64,000 nucleotides of DNA from Heterotrichella gracilis (lineage: Eukaryota; Sar; Xanthophyceae; Tribonematales; Xanthonemataceae). The notes beneath the pieces were generated by a model. That model was not told where the DNA came from. It did no database searches and saw only the letters and a program-made list of their open reading frames with translations. Position 1 is the stretch's first letter. Each line of letters opens with the position of its first letter. This document shows positions 25,001-36,175 of the stretch, in pieces. Location of the stretch: assembly GCA_032358255.1 (NCBI GenBank), contig JAULBX010026052.1, positions 62,001 through 126,000 on the forward strand. Direction: 5' to 3'. The position numbers and the translations under genes are program-made.

Positions 25001-25535
25001 CTGACTACGCCCTGTCTGTGGATGGCACCAAGGCCTTTGTGCAGTGGCGCACCAAGGGGGTTAGAAGGAAACCAACGTCAAGGTGGACATCTTTGGGATG
25101 GATCTGCTGAAGATTGAGGGGGGGAAGGTGCGGTGACGGGGCACACTCAGCTGCATGCACCAGTGTACTTGTGGGTCCACTGGCAGTGATCATCACTGAG
25201 GTCACTGCGCAAATATCATGAATGTTGTACTGCGTATGCATTGCTGGCAGGCACCTTTTAGGCATGGCAGGTCAGTAAGAGATAACGTTAAGCTACCACA
25301 CAAGATGCAATATTGTATTGGGTGCCAAAATCACAGGCGTGGGGCAAAATGCTTTGCCAACGCTGTCTGGCACTGTGTTGGTGCACCAGAGGTGCAATTG
25401 CTATCACAGTGATTATGCAGGCATGTTTGCGATTACTCAAACATTTTTTCCTGTTGCCCCTTGCAGATCAGCCAGGTGGTTGTGTACAGGCAGCCAACCC
25501 CCAAGGAGGCAAAGGAGCTGCTGGCAGAGGAGTAG
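22004..25535 (+). CDS. Tandem NTF2-like (SnoaL-type) protein, copy A; frame broken as read
   Basis: Six exons: 22004-22267, 23050-23202, 23746-23803, 24159-24361, 24976-25127 and 25467-25535. Two NTF2-like modules follow one another: KYVQCAKAFDEVL...IKGTEAIADYWAKYW...WFLRQLS, then VVESFIKMWDSCDPDG...LDAYKEMVRCTYK...FVQWRTKG...VDIFGMDLLKIEGGK...VVVYRQPTPKEAKELLAEE. No transit peptide, so probably cytosolic; ligand or enzyme role unknown. Exon structure is the same as in the paralogue at 27333, with every exon the same length except exon 1 (two codons shorter) and exon 5, which is 152 instead of 153 nt. The missing base lies after gttag near 25073, between FVQWRTKG and VDIFG, and throws the reading off frame. 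It is either a young pseudogenising deletion or a sequencing error; the rest looks under constraint. TGTAA follows at 25745. Confidence 0.8.
23163..23350 (+). repeat. 94-bp duplication of exon-2 end plus donor (copy A)
   Basis: The last 40 nt of exon 2, the donor gtgggt and 50 nt of intron (from 23163) repeat from 23257; a short third stub follows at about 23351. The unit contains GGGTAGGGTTTTTCC and GGAAACCCTAAC. The second copy codes LTP where the first codes LSP, as in the paralogue. Confidence 0.9.
24319..24575 (+). repeat. Exon-4 end repeated three to four times
   Basis: The exon end GTGCACCTACAAG with donor gtgag occurs with donors at 24362 (real), 24452 and 24530, and a decayed fourth start at about 24554. 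Each spacer carries GGTTTAGG or GGGTTTAGG. The copies diverge progressively from the exon. Confidence 0.88.
24808..25005 (+). repeat. Exon-5 start repeated three times
   Basis: Two pseudo-exon starts, about 24817 and 24902, precede the real one at 24976. The middle copy keeps a good acceptor (ttttccccgcag) and the first 12 codons, then runs into CCCTAAATCCTAAACCC. The first copy has lost its AG. Confidence 0.88.
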
Positions 25536-27332
25536 GCAACTAGCGGGTGGCCTATCTTCTCTGCAGTGATTTTACTCAGGCTGGCTGTACATGTTGCTGT
25601 GCAAGCGCTGACACATAGGCTGCGAGAGTATTTTATGTGGCACGCACTGTCAGCTATTTGAGCAGTGTGTTGAAATTTCCAGGCGACTGTTGTTGATTTC
25701 GCATTGGCTGAATCATCGGCACGGTTGGACAAACGGATGGGAGGTGTAAAATGTACAAATAAAATAAACCGCACATGATAATTAGATAATTAGATAAACA
25801 ACGGTTGAAGAGGGACGTGAGAGTATCATAATAGAGCAGGCCTGCTGGCCTTTCCTTCGCATGTTGGATCCTGGTCTTTCATTTGCATGTTTCTACCAAA
25901 TCCATGCCATGAGCATGCATATCCTGTTTTTGTGCAGCGTACTCGTGCATTGTGAAGCATACTGACACAGAAAGTTACTGTGGCGAGTTGCCGGCCCTGG
26001 CTAGCAATGTGCATTGTAGTGCGCAATGTGCACCATATTAGTGAGTGTTGAATCAAACTGGTAAAGATTTACGTTTCACCTGTTGTGAAATAGATTTTGT
26101 TCATCAGTGCAACTGGCATACCATGGTGAGTGGCCCGCCATGCATGTACCAAGTATGACGGAATGCACCAGTGGCCCCCGCCACGCAACCTGGTGTTGTA
26201 AGTGTGCCCCAGGGCCTGTAAATAGTGTCAAGGATTCCAAAGAAGGCACATGATTTGGACTTTCTACGTTGATCTGGTCTGTCACATTTATTTTTGCAGA
26301 CGATGCGTATTCAATTTGGTGTTGTGGCTTTATCACCTGGGCGCACTGTGCTTCGAAAAAATTGATCATCCCAACGGGCAGCTGCAGGACCTGCGCAATT
26401 GCGCATTAATGATGCCAAATTGCGCATTAATGATGCCAAAAATTGCGCATTAAAGATGCCAAATTGCGTATTTGGCTGATTTTCTGGTGCCATCACTTGA
26501 CAGAGTAGGTATTTATTTCCAGCGTATCAAGACCATAACGTACATGGAGCACTGCAAACATGTACAGGTTGCTGGGTTGCGCATGCGATTCACTGCAGTC
26601 TGGACCCTTTTGGAGGCAACTGTGCTGTTGCATTGCGGTGTCCGGTGTCAATCTTGTCCAGCCGTGTCTAAGACTGGTGCCATGCAGCAGCCATGAGAAT
26701 GGATTACAGAAAGAGAAAAATCAGCAAAATATCCAACTTGTGTAGCAGTCATGGCATTATTGGGCAAGCAAAATTGGGCTTCAGGAGCCCATAGCCCCAA
26801 GACTTGGGCATGAACAGTCTCAGACTTGCACAGCTTTGCAGTGCAGTGCAGTGCCCTTCTGAAGCAAAAATTACCTTGATTGGTAGACTGTGGTCTAGGC
26901 AGGAAAACCAGCACGAGCGCCTCGTCAGTGTGGGATTAGAAACCGGATATTAATTGTCAAGTGACCCTACCCTAGGGTGTGCTTTCATTCACTAGGGTTT
27001 TCCTCGCTGCCGCTAAACTTCTCTGAAGGAGGGTGGTCACTGCACTGCATCACAGGGTAGTCACCTTGATCCTCTGTAGCACCTACCGCCGACATACGTG
27101 GCCACGCTGAATCTCCGAGATGGGGCCCAGAACTTTTGAGGCTGTAGGCCTTCCTGTTGTCTTTCGCAGGCCCTATATAACCCTACTTGCTGCAGCAACA
27201 CAGTGTTTGCAAGGCTTACTGCGTGACGCTTGCAAATTCTCTCTGCACCGCAAAACACACTGCGTGACACAACCTGCTTGCCGTCGCTGGCTCAAGTACC
27301 CCGCTACCAAGTGACTTCCCACGTCCGCCAGC
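25536..27332. other. Spacer between the two tandem NTF2-like genes
   Basis: Holds the 3' UTR of copy A, a small tandem repeat and the promoter and leader of copy B. No other gene seen. Confidence 0.45.
26397..26475. repeat. Tandem repeat, 21-bp unit AATTGCGCATTAATGATGCCA
   Basis: Two identical 21-bp units are followed by a 23-bp variant and a partial fourth (aattgcgtatttgg). The core TTGCGCATTAA is nearly palindromic. Confidence 0.9.
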
Positions 27333-30300
27333 ATGGCCTCGCACCAGAAGTACGTGCAGTGCGCCAAGTCCTTTGACGAGGTGCTCAACAAGCAGCACGA
27401 TGCCAGCAAGCTCAAGGCCCTGCTGGCCGATCAGGTCACCCTGCATGCCGACAATCTCACTGTGAAGACCGACCTGAAGGGTGCGGACAAGGTAGCTGAC
27501 TATTGGGCCAAGTACTGGGAGAGGTATGAGTACAACCATATGCCTCTGAGCTATGGAGTCAACCCCGACAAGAGCACCATCTTCTGCTTTGCTGTGGACA
27601 AGGTGAGAGGGGAGTGTGGTGGTGGTGGTGGTGGTGGTGATGGTGGTGGTGGTGGTTGACCTGAGCTGGTGTGCAGGAACCTTAATACTATGCATGCAAC
27701 AGGAGTCAAACCCTTCTCTATTCTTATAGTTTTTTCAGTGAAGCAGTGGGCCAGGCGCACAATGGGGTTACTACCACAGAGTGGCAGGCCAGTGAGGTAT
27801 TGCTAGCTAAGAATTTCCTGGTTAAGTCTCCCTGTCAAGGAGTGGACGTTGCAGCTGGGCGTGCAATGGTCACTATAATCCTAATGCAATGCCACAGTCA
27901 TCCCCGCTCAGCTGCCATATTCATTATCCAATGCTTCAAGCCCACGCAGCCTGACGCCCCACACATGAAGCGCCTGTCGCACGATTTCCGTGTGCTTTCT
28001 CAACCCCCTGATACACCACGGGCTCAACACACCATCATGCGACTGCATGTTGTTTGGGTGATTTTGGGGTCCACGCATGCATCCAGAGCCACTGGAGTGC
28101 ATTGCCTTGGCGGTTGTTGTAATGGCAGCATCGCAAGCATTGAACACCGAGGGAAATATCCTGATAAATTATAGTACTTTGCCGCGCCACCCTCAGGGTG
28201 GTAAATATTAAATTTTGTGTGGTCATGTTAAACCTGTCAAACCCTAAAGGTTAGGGTTAAGGGTTTCAGCACGCGCAATACCGATCGACGGCAGCCCCTG
28301 CCTGTTCACACCATCGCCTTCAACAACCATTCATTTCATGTTTCTGTTGGACTCCTACACCTTGTTATTGCTTCCATGCCCATGCCATGCACCGTTTAGG
28401 ATCATACTCACTGTCCTGCCATGCCCCAGGGTGTGAAGCGCAAGGTTGAGCAGACTGGGGAGAAGCTGCCCAGCGAGCCCGCTGACTCTGTGGGCATCAC
28501 CAAGTTTGATGTTGACAAGGACTGCAAGATCACTGACATCTGGTTCCTGCGCCAGCTCACACCAGACGAGATCCAGCGCAAGGTGGGTAGGGTTTTTCCT
28601 AGTGCGTGTGGAAACCCTAACAAGGGGTATGGCATAGTTCCTGCGCCAGCTCACACCAGACGAGATCCAGCGCAAGGTGGGTTGGTGACATCTGGAAGCC
28701 CTAAAGGGATAACGGGCAACCCCATCTTTTAGATTGCCATGGCGTGGTCCTGTCACTGGAACTCCGTGGTTGAGCCCTAGACAGCTATTGCAATTATCTG
28801 CACCAGCTTGCACCAAATGAATGATGATAAAGCGCAAGATGGTACCCCTATCTAAGGCGTTGCAGTTTGCGCATGGAAACCCTTTGCGGTCTTGGTGTAG
28901 CCACAGAACTTCACTGCATGTATGAAGGCCTAGACTAGGGGGTAGATCTAGGGTCAACCCTAAACCCTCCACCCTTGACTCCATAACCATATTTGTCTTG
29001 CACCTGTTCCAGCTCACTGCCTGTTACCAATAAGTGCTTTCTAATATTTATTTCAATTTTCTGAATTTTTTCATTTCAACTGAATATACAGCGCAAGTGG
29101 GGTTAGCTAATGAACTGGGACCCATGGAACGTGAGTTTCACAGCAGTGTGATACCTTTGTGCCCCCCCACCATTGCAATAGTAACAAGTATGAATTTGAC
29201 TTGCACGCCCACATTCTCTTATGGCACTGCAATTGACTTGCCAAGGACCCACTGGCTCACACATTAGCCTCTTCCAAATGACCGGGCCCGCCCTAACTGA
29301 CGATTTGGTTTGCAGCTGACCAAGGATCCAACCCAGTCAATGGAGTTCAGCCCGGAGTCTTGGAAGGACTCAGGTGAGTGATTTTCTACGGATGATAGGT
29401 AGGAATAATGTATAGCACCGTGCATTGGCAATTGCTTGCGACAGCTGCCGCTGAAACACCCAATTTGCAGCACATCTTGAATTTGATGGAAACTGGATGC
29501 AGTAATTGTGTGCATTAAATGAAGATAAGTTATACCTGTTATGTAATACTGTGAAATGCTGCATAGTAAAGTTGTGTTCTGTGGACAGAATGCTGATGAT
29601 GCATTGCTTGATATGATGCTTTCTCCCAGGCAGCAGGTTGATTATTACTGCTGTCTTTTGAATTATGTTGCTTGGCCCTGTGCCCTTTTCAGGTGACAAG
29701 TATGACAAGCTGTCTGACAATGACAAGCAGTCCATGACCCAAGTGGTTGAGTCCTTCAACAAGATCTGGGCGACCTGCGACCCAAGTGGCGCAGACAAGT
29801 TCATGACCCCGGATGTGTGCTTCTACAACCCCATCATGGGCAACATGACCAAGGGGGTGGACGAGTACAAGAATATGGTCAAGACCATCTATCAGGTGAG
29901 TAGGAAAAGATAGCTGATGGAAGCGTCTGTGGAGGTCAGTGCATATACAATATGCATCGAGGTAATTTACTTAAGAACTTACTTGTACTAGCATTTGTCA
30001 GCAAGAATTTTGAGCCTTACTTCCCCTGACTCAGGAGGTTTACAGTGCTGCGGCACATACGTATTCATATGCTAATACGAAAGCCACTGTGGCTTATCAC
30101 GCATGGTACCATCACCTAAACAATTGAAATATGTATCATACTTGATGTGCGGATCTTCAACTTCCACTGTTCCCACTTTATCTTTGCTTTGTATGTTGGC
30201 GCCCTTGTCACTTCTCAACTGGCTTAATGACGACCGATGCCATGCCTGGGGGGCACTCAGCTCACCACTTTGTGCCCTGCCCTGCAGCACGTTGACCAGA

Positions 30301-30920
30301 AGCAGTGTCTGGCTGACTACGCCCTGTCTGTGGATGGGACCAAGGCCTTTGTGCAGTGGCGCTCCCAGGGCACTGACAAGGAGACCAAGGAGCAGGTGGA
30401 CATCTTTGGGCTGGATGTGCTGAAGATTGAGAAGGGAAAGGTATGCTGCGGAGGCAAAACAGTTGGATGCAAAACCAATCGTTGCTGATCTGGGCTGCAC
30501 AGAGAATCATTTTCGTATGGATGGTATCAGGAGTAGATGGTAGTGGGATTCAATCTGTACGCTGGGCCCTGCATCCCATGCATAGTGCCATCACCACCGC
30601 GACACTAATAAAAGCGTGACTGGTGCATTCGCAATGACTTACAGGCATATACCCCTGTCGATTGTGGCACGTGTTTCTCAGAATGCATTTGGGCGAGGTA
30701 CACCACCATTATCTAAAACGTTAAATGCGGTGGGCCACTACTAGAATTCATCGATGGGGTGATGTCATTGACAAGTATGCACGCGCGCTAATTCTGATAC
30801 CATTCGATGTGACATGTTGATTACAGTATTCGTCTTGGTTATCTGTTGCAGGTCACCGAGGTGGTTGCGTTCAGGCAGCCGTCCACCCAGGAGGCTAAGA
30901 AGCTGCTGGCAGAGGAGTAG
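27333..30920 (+). CDS. Tandem NTF2-like (SnoaL-type) protein, copy B
   Basis: Six exons, 27333-27602, 28430-28582, 29316-29373, 29693-29895, 30288-30440 and 30852-30920, give an intact 301-aa protein starting MASHQKYVQCAKSFDEVL. Module 1 ends in ITKFDVDKDCKITDIWFL; a linker (KDPTQSMEFSPESWKDSG) leads to module 2, KLSDNDKQSMTQVVESFN through FVQWRSQG, VDIFGLDVLKIEKGK and VVAFRQPSTQEAKKLLAEE. Both modules have the helix-rich start and the sheet-rich end of NTF2-like domains, which commonly form a cone-shaped ligand pocket; no catalytic residue can be assigned. It is the complete partner of the gene at 22004 and allows that gene's defect to be seen. Exon 2 and its donor-side intron are nearly identical between the copies while other introns are not, which points to gene conversion. 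Confidence 0.88.
27616..27657. repeat. (GGT)n microsatellite
   Basis: About 13 GGT units with one GAT interruption, just inside intron 1 of copy B. Confidence 0.95.
28543..28685 (+). repeat. 94-bp duplication of exon-2 end plus donor (copy B)
   Basis: Same unit and same 94-bp period as in copy A: exon end, donor gtgggt, telomere-like intron start, then the exon end again from 28637 with a second gtgggt. Confidence 0.9.
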
Positions 30921-32127
30921 GCAACCTGCTGGCTGGGTGTGAGCCTGGTCAGCAAATAATGGTACATGTGCAGTTCAGTACATAAAGTATAGGTTTATGT
31001 GCAGCCATTTGTGTATGTGTGCACATCATTTTAAACCTAATGTAGAAATGTTGTCCACCGCAAGCTGTTAGGTCAGATTGAGTGCTGATGTGAGGCAATT
31101 TTGGCTGGCAATGGCAGTACTGCTGGTGTTTGTTCCACTGAGTCAGTGGTAAGTCATCATTGCTAGGTAGCAAAGCAACAAGTATGGCATCATTAGCGAG
31201 CAGTGAGCCATGAGTGCTTGCACTGGTAGAGTTGAATTGATTTTGGCAAACTTTGCCTTCAGATTGTTGCCGTATGCTGTTGCAAAAATATTACGGCTTA
31301 CAAATTATATACCATGTCGAACACTGTTGTAGGGTGGAGGTTTAAGGTTGAACATCTGGTCATATGATCAGGAACAATGTTGACCATATGTGGGTCAGGT
31401 TTTCTGTAAATAATTGACGCAAGTGGAAATATTTGACACGAGTCACTAGGCAACTGTGACGGTGACAACTTTATCGCATTGTTAGTTGTGATCGCATCCT
31501 GCGACCAAGCAGTGTGCACAGAAGGTTACAACTGTTGCTGCTTCCGCTTGCACATCCTGTACTGATAGGGAACTGGCTGCCACTGCTGTGCTGCTGCCTT
31601 TTGAAGAGCATGTGGAGCATGGTACTGTTGATGTCATACCCAATAATGACCAGAAATATGTTGTGCACAGTCAGTCTGTCGAAGCATTATTTACAGGCAA
31701 TTAGCTGGCATGCATCTAAGCCAGCTGCTCCCCACAAGTCAACACAGCAAAACTACACGAAAATTTGCCAAATGGAACCAAACGCTGACAACAAGTACCA
31801 ATAGTCCCACCAGGACCCAGCTGTTCCCCTGCCGAGCAGCCATGCTGTTACCCTCCACCCCCCCCCCCCACCCCGCCTTCTTCTTAAAGCCCACCATGGA
31901 GTCACGCACGGACCATTCCTGCACGCCGTCTCTACCTCTATTCAATCAGCCAATCCCCGGCAATTAGAGAGCTCCTAGACGTAAGATCCGTCCATCTAAC
32001 CCAGCTGTTCCCACAGCCCACCATTCCCCATCCATTGTTGATCCCCCTGTTTGCACGCCCAACTCCCCTCCATCCATCAAAACATCCAAGTCAGCACTGT
32101 GTGGCCGCCTCACCATGCCGCTGTGCC
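30921..32127. other. Convergent intergenic region
   Basis: 3' UTRs of copy B (plus) and TOM6 (minus). A homopolymer-like C run lies near 31860. No gene seen. Confidence 0.4.
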
Positions 32128-32271
32128 TTATGTGCTCTTGCCAGCCTTTGAGGCCACGTGTAGGATGTAAGGCAGCAGGCGCACGCCCACCACAAACACG
32201 CCTAGGCACGTAACGTGGTATGCCAGCTCCTTGTATGCCGCCTTGGCGTCGGGTTTCTTTGGGATGAACAT
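32128..32271 (-). CDS. TOM6: TOM6, small subunit of the mitochondrial import receptor complex
   Basis: A single exon of 48 codons on the minus strand encodes 47 aa, MFIPKKPDAKAAYKEL, then AYHVTCLGVFVVGVRLLPYI and LHVASKAGKST. Plant TOM6 has the same plan and length: MF at the start, a basic KPDKAAA-like segment, one membrane helix with a GVWVAVVRVTPYVLH-type sequence (here GVFVVGVRLLPYILH) and a short polar tail. It would be a tail-anchored protein of the mitochondrial outer membrane that stabilises the TOM core. It is below the usual ORF cut-off and overlaps a longer meaningless frame on the same strand. The similarity to plant TOM6 is from memory of the family pattern, but length, order and helix all agree. 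Confidence 0.8.
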   Translation of the reverse strand: MFIPKKPDAKAAYKELAYHVTCLGVFVVGVRLLPYILHVASKAGKST

Positions 32272-33506
32272 GGCGCGGGTTTTTTTGGGATTGCAGTGCC
32301 CTGGTGCAGCTGCGCGAGAACCCTGTGCACCATAATGGGTGTGTCAACCACAAGGCCTGCAACTAGAATATAAATTTGGTGGGTTGTCCTTGACTGCTTG
32401 GCGGTGCATATGTCTCACCGCCGGTGTATTGGCATGGTAAGGTGGGGTTGAGCGTGGCTCAGAGACAGAAATCAGGTGTGATTGTTACCTGTCGCTTCTT
32501 TATGCATACTCCACACAGTGACCATAACTTTTCAATGCAGTATGGTTCACGAACACGACACCATTGTGCGCGGGTGGAAAGAATGCTGCTGCGTAGATTA
32601 GCTGCATATGCATGCATACTAGGATGCCCAGGCACACTGGACCCTACAGACGACCGATGACCGATGTCTTAAAAGCATCAAAGCTACAACCATATGCAAA
32701 ACACCCACCGTTTCAAGTGCACCCCTGGTCGTAAACCTCTCTGGTGGAAGGAACAGGTGTTGCAACTGGGACACCACTTCGGTGGGCGAAACACTGGGTA
32801 TGTACGCAATATGTCAACCACGGTCACGACACGCTTGTGCTGAGTACTTGCAATCGGGCTACTTGCAGTCAGCGTGTTGTTTCAAGGCTGTGTTTTGTTG
32901 CGCCGCTTTTGGCATCCGTTGGCTGGCACGGTGCCACTACTGTTTAGGGTTTAACCGTTAAACCCTAAAATTTGTTTTTCCGAAAAACAGGCTGGCTGCC
33001 AAAAATCAACTTACTTTTTTCAAACGGAAAGGCTTTGGACAGAGGCACAATCCCGCCATATCATCGTGGATGTTATCCTCATTGAGCAATATTTGGTTCC
33101 TTGTCGCCCTGTCTTCTTGCCACGGGCGCTGCGCAAGCAAACGTTGGTGCTCAGGGCGCCTTTGAAACTCAGTGGCGTTCATTCTGCACTTCCTGTACAC
33201 CTGTTGTCCCGTGGTCTTTCCCAGCAGGGCTTTCGTGCACGAGTGGATTATGCTTTGAAAGCTTAACAGCGTAGTGAGAGAGTTTTGTCGGTGCAAGTGT
33301 TGAAAAGGGGTAGTCTTCTATTTGACGACACATCACTGTTGTCCAACCCCCATTCAGCTTTAAGCTTCAAGTTACATAGGGTGAAGCAAGGGCGGGTGGC
33401 ACCTCGGTTATAATCTCCAAGCAAACGTTTATAGTTTGCTGTGGTGCATCAGCTTAGTCAGTGGCACGGTGTAGCCGTCCAGGTTGGGTCACCAGCCTGC
33501 CAAAAG
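32272..33506. promoter_or_regulatory. Divergent promoter region, TOM6 / coiled-coil gene
   Basis: 1.2 kb between opposite start codons. A telomere-box-like GGGTTTAACCGTTAAACCC palindromic stretch lies at 32945-32963, the sort of telo-box seen in promoters of plant housekeeping genes. No other gene seen. Confidence 0.4.
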
Positions 33507-35246
33507 ATGTCACGCTCAAGCTCGGGCAAAAGCCTTGGCAAGAACCTGGCTTCGCTCGACGACGACCTGAGCAGCACAGACTACACAGACAGCAGCGATG
33601 GCGAGGACCATGTCATCAGTGAGTCGTCCACAAGCAGCCGCGAGCTCCCCACCAACCCAGCACCTCCATCTTACAATACTGCCCCGGCTCCTCCCCCCAG
33701 AGCTGCAATTCCACCACTGAGGTTTGGTGGTGGCTCAAACCTGCAGCCTGCAAAGTTGCAAACAGCACAACCGAAGCCTGAGAAGCCAGCGGTGCCAGTT
33801 CCTCGGTTACAGCTGTTGCAAGCACAAGCCAGCCAGAACGCCAGCACACCCAGGTCAGCCAGGGGTCCCAAGCGACCAGGGCCAAAGCTGAACTTGGGTA
33901 TCAACCTTTCAGCTGTTGCCAAGGATGCTGCTCCGGAGAAGGACATGCCAGCTGCTTCCATGTCTTGCTGTGAGATCAGCCTTATCTCCAGTGCCTTCTC
34001 AGTGCGGCCCACAGAGACAAGGAACGAGACACTGGGTGATGTTGTGGCCAAGAAAACTGTTGGCACCCTGGGCATTGCACCTCACGATTTGAAGTACTTT
34101 GAACTCAAAGAGCTGACCTTGGAGCAAGTCAGCTCAGCATCTGCCACTCACATCGGGGTTGCAGTGAACAAGTCAGGTGGGTGCATGAACGCTGTTGTTC
34201 AAGCTGCTTCACCTCCAAGCCCCTGTGCTTGTGCTGACAGTAGCTCATTGCAGGGTTCTCACTCAGTGCCATGGAGGAACTCATTGCGGACAACAAACGC
34301 TTCTCTGCCACAGCAGAAAAGAGTGAGTACTATACAGTTACTTATTTTGCTGCTGTGTATGGGATGACTTACCACCAACACCCTCGTTTGCGCATACAGC
34401 TGCGTCGGCCCTAGAGTCATCGCAGAGCCTGGTCAGGGACTACACACAGACGCTTGTGAAGTCTCAGCTGAAAGCCTCTGAACACGTACGTCTGGTCCTT
34501 GATTTCTGTTTGCAGGTGCTAGTTGCTGCCTTGCACAAGAACCACTGTGAACCTGGTATCATGGATGCAGGAAGCTGAAGCACGGCGGATGCAAGAACGC
34601 TGCAGAATCCTTGAAAGGGAGCTCAACAACCTCAGGCAAGTGTACAGGCAGCTGCAGGTTTGCAAATGATCAAACCCAGCACAATAATCAACTTTGTTAG
34701 CATTTTATTTTGCGGTTTTTTGTGGGGGCAGTATTGGGTGAACCACATGTTTGGTATGCAGGCAACGCCTCCAACGCTCCGACAACCTCAATGCCTCTCT
34801 GGCCAAGGAGAAGGACCAATTCCGACAACAGCTGCAGCAGCTGAAACAGCAGCTTGCAGCTGGAAACCAGGCGCCATCGCCGAGCAGGCGCCTCTCAAGT
34901 GAGTGGCGGGTGACTTTTACTTGGCTGGCGTGCCATGAGTAGAGTTCACGCCCCATTTTTTGTGCACACTCTTTGTAATGCCTAAATTTGTATTTATTTT
35001 GCTGCAGGCCCACCAAAGAAGCTGCTTGATGCTGCAGCTACACCCGCCTTGGACCCACGAGCGGCCCAAATCCTTGAGAGGTATGCCCACACAGTCTGTG
35101 CATCACACCGCCATGGACTTGCCCAGTGGAATGCAGGGTGTTGCAGGTCCTGGATTCATGACCGATTACCTTGCTGTTGTTGCAGACTTTGTGATGACAA
35201 GTTTGTTGGGCAGCTGGAGCGTCTGATGGATCGTCTGGAGACATGA
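33507..35246 (+). CDS. Coiled-coil protein with disordered N-terminus, unknown function
   Basis: Seven exons, 33507-34176, 34254-34322, 34400-34485, 34571-34635, 34762-34898, 35008-35080 and 35186-35246; 386 aa to TGA. Residues 1-150 are Ser/Asp-rich then Pro/Ala-rich and probably disordered (SLDDDLSSTDYTDSSDGED). A conserved-looking middle reads ISLISSAFSVRPTETRNETL and KYFELKELTLEQVSSASA. Residues 240-350 form a coiled coil (RMQERCRILERELNNLR, SLAKEKDQFRQQLQQLKQQL). I do not recognise the family; the plan resembles basal-body or microtubule-associated proteins, but that is only an impression. Intron 4 is GC-AG (donor gcaagt at 34636), required for NNLR|QRLQRSDNL. The frame stays open for 63 codons after the TGA; see findings. 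Confidence 0.75.
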
Positions 35247-36175
35247 CGCATCAAGAGGTTGGCGATGGGTCCAATGTTGCAGCCAGCTGACTGGGCGCAG
35301 GAGTATTGGACGCTCAACCTCATTGAGGTGGGATCCACGCTGCTATATGGAGTGCGCGCGTATGAAGCTCAATATCACACCAAGCTTGGCAGCATTGACA
35401 TCTTCTGTACCTCAGTCACATGGCACCAACGCCGATAAGCAATGATCGGTAGCTGCTCTTGAATTTTGGCCACCTGTAACAGTGCAATGCCGCCTGGCAC
35501 GTTCTGCAACCTGATGTACTTTGCAACCTTTCCAGTCTTCTAAAATTTCCCAGTTATCATACCACTTGACAGTCCGGAATGTGACACCATAATCAAGGTG
35601 GAGAAGCATGTTGTCACACAGGGGGTTGATGGTGGGCGTGTTCAGCAATTTGCCGTGGTTGTGTTCTCCTGCGAGGTCAGCTTCGTTGCCATGAGCAGCA
35701 GAGAATGCGCTTGTGAAGTTATTTTATATGGCAATTTTTCGAAGTGTATCAGTGTCTGATATGCTAGTGCTTCTATACCTACCATTCCACAAGTTTTGGA
35801 GCCTGGCTTGGGGCCCATGGCTTGTTTTCAATTTTTAATGTTTTATTTTAATTAATTCGCCAGGAAACAGAATAGAATTCTTTTTAAAAAGAATCTTAAT
35901 TCCCCGTTCTGGCTGCTGTTTTTCCTCCCCTTTGTTGGCGGCAGCGGCGGTCAGGGGTCGGCGGACCAATCAAATGCATGACACGTCAGCCCGCAGGCAC
36001 TGCTTTTACGAATCATATCCTCACCCATCCTGATCACCTGCACTGCAGATTGGCCGGGTGCGCAGTTCGCAGCTTTGCAAGCTCAAACAAAAGCGCTGTC
36101 GAGCTGCCGCATCGTGGTTGTCCACCTTTGTAACTCTGTCTATCACTTGCATTGTGTAGCAGCCTATCAGCAACG
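35247..36175. other. Intergenic, with an open frame after the upstream TGA
   Basis: 35247-35438 continues the upstream frame to TAA and looks partly coding. The rest should hold the LHCB5 promoter; the 36-bp A+T-rich tract near 35825-35900 and the pyrimidine-rich stretch before 36176 are the only notable parts. Confidence 0.4.

Noticed and set aside
35244-35246. TGA as selenocysteine in the coiled-coil gene
   Set aside because: No redox motif such as CxxU or UxxC and I found no convincing SECIS; kept only as a read-through question.
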